Assembly: GCA_001512945.1 (NCBI GenBank)
Contig: LFTF01000064.1
Coordinates: forward strand, 25,486 to 43,515
DNA length: 18,030 nt
Reading direction: 5' to 3'
Source of the DNA: Clostridiales bacterium DTU023
GTDB lineage: Bacteria; Bacillota; Clostridia; Saccharofermentanales; DTU023
The notes beneath the pieces were generated by a model. The model saw only the letters and a list, made by a program, of their open reading frames with translations, searched no databases and was not told the origin of the DNA. Shown piece by piece: positions 13,325-18,030 of this stretch; the stretch's first letter is position 1, and each line of letters opens with the position of its first letter. The translations under genes were made by a program, and so were the position numbers.

Positions 13325-13849
13325 ATGCCAGGATATAGAAGACTCGGACGCGAAACAGCGGCGAGAAAATCCATACTACGAAATCTCGTCACAACACTGA
13401 TTGTTGACGGCAAGGTGACGACGACCGAGACTCGTGCTAAAGAAGCTGCACGTATCGCTGAAAAACTGATTGCGCTGGCAGTGAAAGAGCAAAATAACTT
13501 CACTACCAAGACGGTGACGGTGTCGGCTGCCAAGCTAGATGATAAGGGGCGCAAACAACTTCGTACAGCGACCTCGAAAAACGATCGCAAATACGACGTT
13601 GTCGAACGTGAAGTCAAGCAGAAGACGATCCAGGTCGATCTTCCGTCGAGACTTGCCGCTCGCCGCAAAATCATGAAAATGATGGTTGAAACGCGTGATG
13701 AAAACGGAGACCGTGTCAATACAGTCAATCATCTGTTTAGCACCGTTGCGCCACGCTACATTAATCGTTCCGGAGGCTACACCCGCATCATTAAGATCGG
13801 ACCGCGCCGAGGCGATGCTGCTCCGATGGCCGTTCTGGAGCTTGTATAG
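13325..13849 (+). CDS. rplQ: 50S ribosomal protein L17, long clostridial form
   Basis: L17 lies near the tunnel exit on the outer face of the large subunit. The product is 174 residues against about 113-130 in E. coli and B. subtilis. The N-terminal core is standard (YRRLGRETAARKSILRNLVTT, TTETRAKEAARIAEKLI) and so is the C-terminal core (VAPRYINRSGGYTRIIKIGPRRGDAAPMAVLEL). The additional length is a central insert, residues about 54-107, rich in T, K and V. I recall similar inserts in Lachnospiraceae-like Clostridia. AGGAGG at 13308-13313 lies 11 nt before the ATG, a rather long spacing. The gene is the last of the ribosomal transcript and is followed by a terminator. Confidence 0.97.
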   Translation: MPGYRRLGRETAARKSILRNLVTTLIVDGKVTTTETRAKEAARIAEKLIALAVKEQNNFTTKTVTVSAAKLDDKGRKQLRTATSKNDRKYDVVEREVKQKTIQVDLPSRLAARRKIMKMMVETRDENGDRVNTVNHLFSTVAPRYINRSGGYTRIIKIGPRRGDAAPMAVLELV

Positions 13850-13886
13850 CCCTTGTTTGTCCGTCAGGACGTATGAGCAGAGCATG

Positions 13887-13919
13887 GGACTGAATGCCTC
13901 AGGTATTCAGTCCTTTTTT
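13887..13919 (+). terminator. Intrinsic terminator after rplQ
   Basis: GGACTGAATGCC (13887-13898) pairs with GGTATTCAGTCC (13902-13913), a 12-bp stem with one G-T wobble and the loop TCA. Six T's follow at 13914-13919. This is a classic rho-independent terminator. It lies 37 nt after the rplQ stop and closes the ribosomal/alpha transcription unit. Confidence 0.93.
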
Positions 13920-13928
13920 ATAGCTCTG

Positions 13929-13937
13929 TGTTACAAT
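13929..13937 (+). promoter_or_regulatory. Candidate extended -10 promoter for the ECF-truA unit
   Basis: TGTTACAAT combines the TGn extended element with TACAAT, which matches TATAAT at 5 of 6 positions. It begins 10 nt after the T-run of the rplQ terminator. The -35 position (about 13909-13914) falls inside the terminator stem and does not match the consensus, so the call relies on the extended -10. Start would be near 13944, leaving a leader of about 110 nt. The rest of the gap to 14053 is AT-rich with no clear structure. Confidence 0.4.
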
Positions 13938-14052
13938 TTACGGGCGTTAAGCGACGTGTAATGTCAACGAGAGTACTCAGTTTTCCGCGCTTTCGCATAA
14001 GATAAATAATTTATTTTTAAGCAGAGGGTCCGATCATGGACCTGGAGTTCAG

Positions 14053-15873
14053 ATGATTCAACCGGTAGGTGCGATGATTCGCTTCGACAACGTATCGTTC
14101 TCATACGGCGCCATGCAAGGACAGCGGCCAGTTCATGCCGTCCAAAATAGTTCGCTTTCAATTAAAAAGGGCACTCACGTAGCGCTGGTAGGGCGAAACG
14201 GCTCGGGGAAGTCGACTATCGCGCGCCTCATGAACGGATTACTGTTACCGGACGAGGGCCTCGTCATTGTGGATGGCAAACGCACCGTTGATGAAGACTC
14301 GCTTTACGCGATCCGCAAGCAGTGTGGCATGGTGTTCCAGAACCCTGACAACCAGATCATCGGGACAACAGTCAGAGATGACGTCGCATTCGGACCTTGC
14401 AACCTGGGACTGCCGGTCGATGAGGTTCTGCGCCGTGTTGATGAGGCACTGGATGAGGCGGGACTTCTCGCACTCAAGGACAGGGCGCCGCATGAACTCT
14501 CCGGAGGGCAGAAACAAAAGCTCGCGATTGCGTCTGTTCTCGCAATGCAACCTGACTGCATCATCCTCGATGAAGCGACGGCTATGCTTGACCCGTCTTC
14601 TCGACATGAGATTATGACGCTTATGCTCGAACTTAAGAAAACCCACGAACTCACGATTGTCCAGATTACGCACCATATGGAAGAAGCGCTTCTTGCCGAC
14701 TACATTTACGTGATAAGCGACGGCGGTATAGCGTTTGAAGGGCAGCCATCCCAAGTTTTCGAGCAGAGTGATCGCATTCGCCGCGAAGGACTTTCTGTAC
14801 CGATGCATCTCGACATCGCCCATCTTATTCGAGAACACACAGGAGTACCTTTTAACCCTCAAGAGATCATCACATTTGAGGGCGCGGTAAACTATGTGCG
14901 GCACGCGCTAGGTTATTACAGGGAATTAGCTACGAGTGAGGACACTGTCACTGCGCCTACATGTGTTCCTTCCGAACCGTTCGCCCATGAAGCGGATCAG
15001 CAGACAGATGTCATCGAAGTCCACAATCTGTCTTATACCTACGGAACAGAAATCGGCGCGCCTGTCGCCGCGCTGGACGATGTATCTTTGGCAGTGCGGG
15101 ACGGCGAGGTGCTGGGCATTGTCGGGCACACAGGTTCGGGGAAATCTACCCTGATTCAGCACTTTAACGGGCTGATTCCGTCTGAGGAGGGAACGGTCAT
15201 CGTTCTGGGTCAAGATCTCTCGCGCAGGAAGGTCATTCGCGGCATTCGCCGCCATGTCGGCCTGCTATTTCAGTATCCGGAAGATCAGTTGTTCGAGGAA
15301 ACGGTCGCGCTCGATATCGCGTTCGCGCCTAAACAGCAGAAGCGCTCACCGCAAGAAGTAGAGCGAGCGGTGCTAAGAGCGGCTGAACGTGTAGGCATCA
15401 CATCCATTCTGGACCGTTCGCCGTTTGAACTCTCAGGCGGTCAGCGCCGCCGTGTTGCTATCGCGGGCGTTCTCTCCGCGGAACCCGATATTCTCATTCT
15501 CGACGAACCGGCCGCCGGCCTAGATCCCGGGGGACGTGACGCGCTTTTCGCCGATCTCATGACACTTGCCGGAGAAGGGGCGACTCTGGTTATTGTTTCG
15601 CACGATATGGAGTTGATGGCCCGTTATGCTGACCGCGTTCTTGTCCTAAAAGAAGGACAAATAGCGGGAGTAGGCACTCCGGAGGAGATTACATCGTCGC
15701 CTGAATTTCTTGAACAAGTCTATCTTGACGTACCGGCCCCCAAGCGGTTTCTCGACCAATTCAAAGATGACTATCCCAATCTCAATACATTCTCCTTCAA
15801 CGCGTGCGACGCGGCCCGCGCGCTCATAGCGGTGAGCGTGCCTGAGAATACTGCAGGAGGCTCACATGAATAA
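14053..15873 (+). CDS. ecfA: Fused ECF transporter ATPases EcfA1-EcfA2
   Basis: This protein powers an energy-coupling-factor transporter, which imports vitamins or metal ions through exchangeable S components. In most Firmicutes ecfA1 and ecfA2 are separate ~280-residue genes; here one frame of 606 residues carries both. Domain 1 has Walker A GRNGSGKST (47-55), Q-loop Q96 (VFQNPDNQI), signature LSGGQ (149-153), Walker B CIILDE with E174, and H207. Domain 2 has Walker A GHTGSGKST (358-366), Q407 (LFQYPEDQL), LSGGQ (460-464), E485 and H517. A linker of about 30 residues (290-320) joins them. Both sites look catalytically complete. GGAG precedes the ATG. ecfT overlaps the end by 8 nt. The fusion is an unbroken frame, so a sequencing artefact would need a missed stop or start. 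Confidence 0.95.
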   Translation: MIQPVGAMIRFDNVSFSYGAMQGQRPVHAVQNSSLSIKKGTHVALVGRNGSGKSTIARLMNGLLLPDEGLVIVDGKRTVDEDSLYAIRKQCGMVFQNPDNQIIGTTVRDDVAFGPCNLGLPVDEVLRRVDEALDEAGLLALKDRAPHELSGGQKQKLAIASVLAMQPDCIILDEATAMLDPSSRHEIMTLMLELKKTHELTIVQITHHMEEALLADYIYVISDGGIAFEGQPSQVFEQSDRIRREGLSVPMHLDIAHLIREHTGVPFNPQEIITFEGAVNYVRHALGYYRELATSEDTVTAPTCVPSEPFAHEADQQTDVIEVHNLSYTYGTEIGAPVAALDDVSLAVRDGEVLGIVGHTGSGKSTLIQHFNGLIPSEEGTVIVLGQDLSRRKVIRGIRRHVGLLFQYPEDQLFEETVALDIAFAPKQQKRSPQEVERAVLRAAERVGITSILDRSPFELSGGQRRRVAIAGVLSAEPDILILDEPAAGLDPGGRDALFADLMTLAGEGATLVIVSHDMELMARYADRVLVLKEGQIAGVGTPEEITSSPEFLEQVYLDVPAPKRFLDQFKDDYPNLNTFSFNACDAARALIAVSVPENTAGGSHE

Positions 15874-16699
15874 GAGCCTGCTCGGCCGTTCGATCCCAGG
15901 CGACTCGCTGCTTCACAGACTCGACGCGCGGGTCAAGTTTATCGCGGCGATTCTGCTGATGGTGGCGATCCTCTCCACTCGCGATGTTCGAGTCATGGCT
16001 GTCTTTGTTGTGTGGACGATCGCCCTGATGGTCATATCAAGGATCAAACTCACGATTATTTTGCGAAGTATCCGCCCGCTCGTATTCATTATCCTCTTTG
16101 CCTTTCTTCTCCATGTCCTCACAGTCGACGGCCGTACAATTGTCCAGATTGGCCCCGTTGCCATCACGGAAGAGGGGCTGTTCTCAGGCTCCATGACTGC
16201 GCTTAGACTGATATTGATGGTCGTCAACACATCACTGTTTTTAACATTGACTACAACGCCTCTTGCCATCGCTGACGCGTTAGAAAGCCTGCTCGCTCCT
16301 TTGCGTTATATCCGTTTTCCCGTTCACGAATTCGCCATGATGATGTCGATCGCGTTGCGGTTCGTCCCGACCCTGATCGATGAGTCGGTTAAAATCATGA
16401 AAGCGCAGTCATCGCGCGGCGCGGATTACGATACGGGCGGTCCGTTAAGACGTATGCGCGGGCTCGTGAGCATTCTAGTTCCTCTTTTTATTTCGAGTTT
16501 TCGTCGTGCCGACGATCTGGCGGTCGCGATGGACGCGCGCTGCTATCAAGGAGAGGTTGGCAGGACCCGTCTTTACACATCACAACTTGTCATGCGAGAC
16601 GTATTATTTCTTGCGGTTGTTGTGTCGCTGTTTGTTCTCGTTTTTGTCTCCAGAACTCTGCTCCCAACCGTGAGTGGTATCATGAGTATGGTTTTTTAG
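15866..16699 (+). CDS. ecfT: ECF transporter transmembrane component EcfT
   Basis: EcfT couples ATP hydrolysis by the EcfA ATPases to toppling of the substrate-binding S component in the membrane. The product is 277 residues, near the usual ~265. It begins with the family motif (GDSLLHRLDARVKFIAAILL) and has several hydrophobic segments, at about 25-56, 70-87, 110-130, 200-212 and 245-268. The two short coupling motifs are SRG at 183-185 (in KAQSSRGAD) and ARC at 224-226 (in AMDARCYQGE). The ATG lies within the end of the ATPase gene, with AGGAGG at 15855-15860, so translation is probably coupled. No S-component gene is adjacent, as expected of a shared (group II) module. Confidence 0.95.
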   Translation: MNKSLLGRSIPGDSLLHRLDARVKFIAAILLMVAILSTRDVRVMAVFVVWTIALMVISRIKLTIILRSIRPLVFIILFAFLLHVLTVDGRTIVQIGPVAITEEGLFSGSMTALRLILMVVNTSLFLTLTTTPLAIADALESLLAPLRYIRFPVHEFAMMMSIALRFVPTLIDESVKIMKAQSSRGADYDTGGPLRRMRGLVSILVPLFISSFRRADDLAVAMDARCYQGEVGRTRLYTSQLVMRDVLFLAVVVSLFVLVFVSRTLLPTVSGIMSMVF

Positions 16700-16731
16700 G
16701 TCTAATAGCGCGACAAAAATGGGGGGAAAAC

Positions 16732-17574
16732 TTGTTACCCAAGGACACGAATACATCGAATGGACGCCGGTACGCGATACTCACAGAGTATGACGGCACA
16801 CCGTTCAGCGGATGGCAGATTCAGGACAACGCGCCGTCCGTCCAGCAGTGTCTGCAAGACGCGTGGCACAAGCTGACAGGCGAGACGGTTACCCTCACAG
16901 GGGGCAGTCGCACAGACGCCGGTGTCTCGGCATCGCATCACGTTTCCTCATTCCAATCCCGTACGTCGATTCCCGTTGAGCGGATCGCGCTTGCTTGGAA
17001 TTCGGTGTTGCCCGATGCCATAGCAGTACACGATACACGAGAGGTTCGAAGCGCCTTTAATCCACGTTATGACGCGTTGGGCAAGACGTATCGGTACACG
17101 ATCGTGACCGGTTCTGTGCGTCCTGTACTTGCGCGCCATTTTGCGGCCTTTGTGCCGGGAACCCTCGGTGTCAATGCGATGCGTCAAGCTTGTTTGTTAT
17201 TGGCAGGCACGCACGATTTCACATCGTTCATGGATCAGGGATCTCCGACGACTAGACCTGTTAGGACGCTTCATGAACTCGGTGTAGCGGAAGAAGATGA
17301 TCGACTCGTTTTCACATTCATGGGGGACGGCTTTCTCTACCATATGGTGCGAATTCTTGCGGGAACACTCGTGTCAGTGGGTCAAGGTAAGATTGATCCC
17401 AAAGAGATTGAGACGATCTTTGAATCGCGTGACCGAACGTTGGCAGGTCCGACGATGCCGCCCGAAGGGTTGTTACTTGAACGAGTATTCTTTGCCGATC
17501 ATCTCTTTGGTGATGATCGCTGGGCGTATCAAGATCCGAGACGAGCGGACAAAATAGCGCATCTTCGGCCGTGA
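16732..17574 (+). CDS. truA: tRNA pseudouridine(38-40) synthase TruA
   Basis: TruA converts uridines 38-40 of the tRNA anticodon arm to pseudouridine. The product is 280 residues, a little above the usual 245-270. It has YDGTPFSGWQIQ, the catalytic aspartate D62 in GGSRTDAGVSA, AFNPRYDALGKTYRYTI with the conserved tyrosine, LLAGTHDFTSF, and the ending motif FLYHMVRILAGTLVSVGQG with APPEG-like MPPEGLLLERV. I accept the TTG start at 16732 because GGGGGGA lies just upstream and no ATG sits near the family N-terminus. It follows ecfT after 32 nt, the normal Firmicute arrangement. No terminator is visible after its stop. Confidence 0.96.
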   Translation: MLPKDTNTSNGRRYAILTEYDGTPFSGWQIQDNAPSVQQCLQDAWHKLTGETVTLTGGSRTDAGVSASHHVSSFQSRTSIPVERIALAWNSVLPDAIAVHDTREVRSAFNPRYDALGKTYRYTIVTGSVRPVLARHFAAFVPGTLGVNAMRQACLLLAGTHDFTSFMDQGSPTTRPVRTLHELGVAEEDDRLVFTFMGDGFLYHMVRILAGTLVSVGQGKIDPKEIETIFESRDRTLAGPTMPPEGLLLERVFFADHLFGDDRWAYQDPRRADKIAHLRP

Positions 17575-17607
17575 ATCAACAAGTGTGGAGAATGTGCACG
17601 GTAAACT

Positions 17608-17613
17608 TATAAT
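17608..17613 (+). promoter_or_regulatory. Candidate -10 element upstream of pncB
   Basis: A perfect TATAAT lies 31 nt before the pncB ATG. Transcription would begin near 17620 and still include the AAAGGAG ribosome site at 17631-17637. The region 17-18 nt upstream (TGTGGA, 17584-17589) is a poor -35, so this is tentative. A separate transcript would suit the change of function from tRNA modification to NAD salvage. Confidence 0.4.
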
Positions 17614-17644
17614 ATGAAGTGTTGAATGATAAAGGAGCGGTGAA

Positions 17645-18030
17645 ATGGCGAACGGATGGGATGAAGATATCAATCTGGCGATGTTGACTGATTTTTACGA
17701 AATCACAATGTCAAACGCGTATTTTAAGCAGGGGATGAAGGATACGGTTGCTGTCTTTGACATGTTCTTCAGGGATGTTCCGGAGTCCGGCGGGTTTGCC
17801 ATCATGGCCGGCGTTGAGCAACTTGTGGAATATCTTGGCAACATTCATTTCAGTGAAAAGAATATCGCCTATCTTGAAGGGCTGGGCCAATTCGATCCCG
17901 CTTTTCTTGACTACCTGCGCCATTTCAAATTCGACTGCGATGTCTGGGCGGTGCCGGAGGGCATGCCGATCTTCCCGGGTGAGCCGATTGTCAAGGTCAA
18001 GGGACCGATCATCCAGGCGCAAATGATCGA
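17645..18030 (+). CDS. pncB: Nicotinate phosphoribosyltransferase, N-terminal part (3' end outside window)
   Basis: The enzyme joins nicotinate to PRPP, using ATP, to make nicotinate mononucleotide in NAD salvage. The frame is open from the ATG at 17645 to the window edge, 128 codons out of an expected ~480. The N-terminal family pattern is clear: NLAMLTDFYEITMSNAYFKQ, VAVFDMFFRDVPESGGFAIM, AGVEQLVEYL, then FLDYLRHFKFDCDVWAVPEG and PGEPIVKVKGPIIQAQM. AAAGGAG at 17631-17637 gives a strong start. The catalytic region lies outside the window. In many Firmicutes truA is followed by rplM-rpsI instead, so the neighbour here is notable. Identification from the N-terminus alone is confident. Confidence 0.92.
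   Translation, partial: MANGWDEDINLAMLTDFYEITMSNAYFKQGMKDTVAVFDMFFRDVPESGGFAIMAGVEQLVEYLGNIHFSEKNIAYLEGLGQFDPAFLDYLRHFKFDCDVWAVPEGMPIFPGEPIVKVKGPIIQAQMI

Noticed and set aside
16537..16545. Cysteine in the second EcfT coupling motif (ARC for ARG) as a defect
   Set aside because: From memory AMEARCY-type motifs are common in clostridial EcfT proteins, so this is probably normal variation.
1..18030. A novel multi-gene system hidden in the window
   Set aside because: Every gene belongs to a known housekeeping family in conserved order, there are no gene-free stretches above about 205 nt, and no repeats, mobile elements or defence-like cassettes were seen.

Overview
The window is a core housekeeping locus, almost certainly from a bacterium of the Bacillota (Firmicutes), most likely class Clostridia. 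The gene order S10-spc-alpha, then secY-adk-map-KOW protein-infA-rpmJ-rpsM-rpsK-rpsD-rpoA-rplQ, then ECF ATPase-ecfT-truA, is the Firmicute arrangement. A KOW-domain protein between map and infA, a cysteine-free S4 of the 'SPILKRSRSL' type, a long L17 with a central insert, and a type-Z (zinc) S14 all point to Clostridia. Base composition looks close to 50% GC by eye, not the AT-rich state of Clostridium proper. I cannot name the genus. All 32 genes lie on the plus strand.

Layout. Positions 1-2787 hold the end of the S10 operon: partial rplB, rpsS, rplV, rpsC, rplP, rpmC. Positions 2799-7137 hold the spc cluster: rpsQ, rplN, rplX, rplE, rpsN(Z), rpsH, rplF, rplR, rpsE, rpmD, rplO. Positions 7139-10603 hold secY, adk, map, a KOW RNA-binding protein and infA. 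Positions 10682-13849 hold the alpha cluster: rpmJ, rpsM, rpsK, rpsD, rpoA, rplQ. This last cluster is closed by a strong intrinsic terminator at 13887-13919. After it come an energy-coupling-factor transporter module with both ATPases fused in one 606-residue protein (14053-15873), the membrane component ecfT, the tRNA pseudouridine synthase truA, and the first 128 codons of a nicotinate phosphoribosyltransferase that runs off the right edge.

The genes are packed tightly: many gaps are under 20 nt, and there are overlaps at rpsC/rplP, rplN/rplX (depending on start), rpmD/rplO and ecfA/ecfT. This fits long polycistronic transcripts. The functional theme is growth capacity: ribosome proteins, RNA polymerase alpha, the Sec channel, initiation factor 1, adenylate kinase, N-terminal methionine removal, tRNA modification, vitamin uptake and NAD salvage. 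No stretch longer than about 205 nt lacks a gene, and I see no mobile elements, CRISPR arrays, tRNA or rRNA genes.

I found no evidence of an undescribed multi-gene system. What is unusual lies inside conserved proteins: a 58-residue acidic tail on L16, a 50-residue charged N-terminal extension on L22, the fused ECF ATPase, loss of the two basic residues in the DNA-contacting loop of the RNA polymerase alpha C-terminal domain, and extensions on the KOW protein. Candidate regulatory signals are a sigma-70-like promoter before rpmJ, an extended -10 element after the rplQ terminator, a TATAAT before pncB, and a small hairpin between rpsH and rplF.
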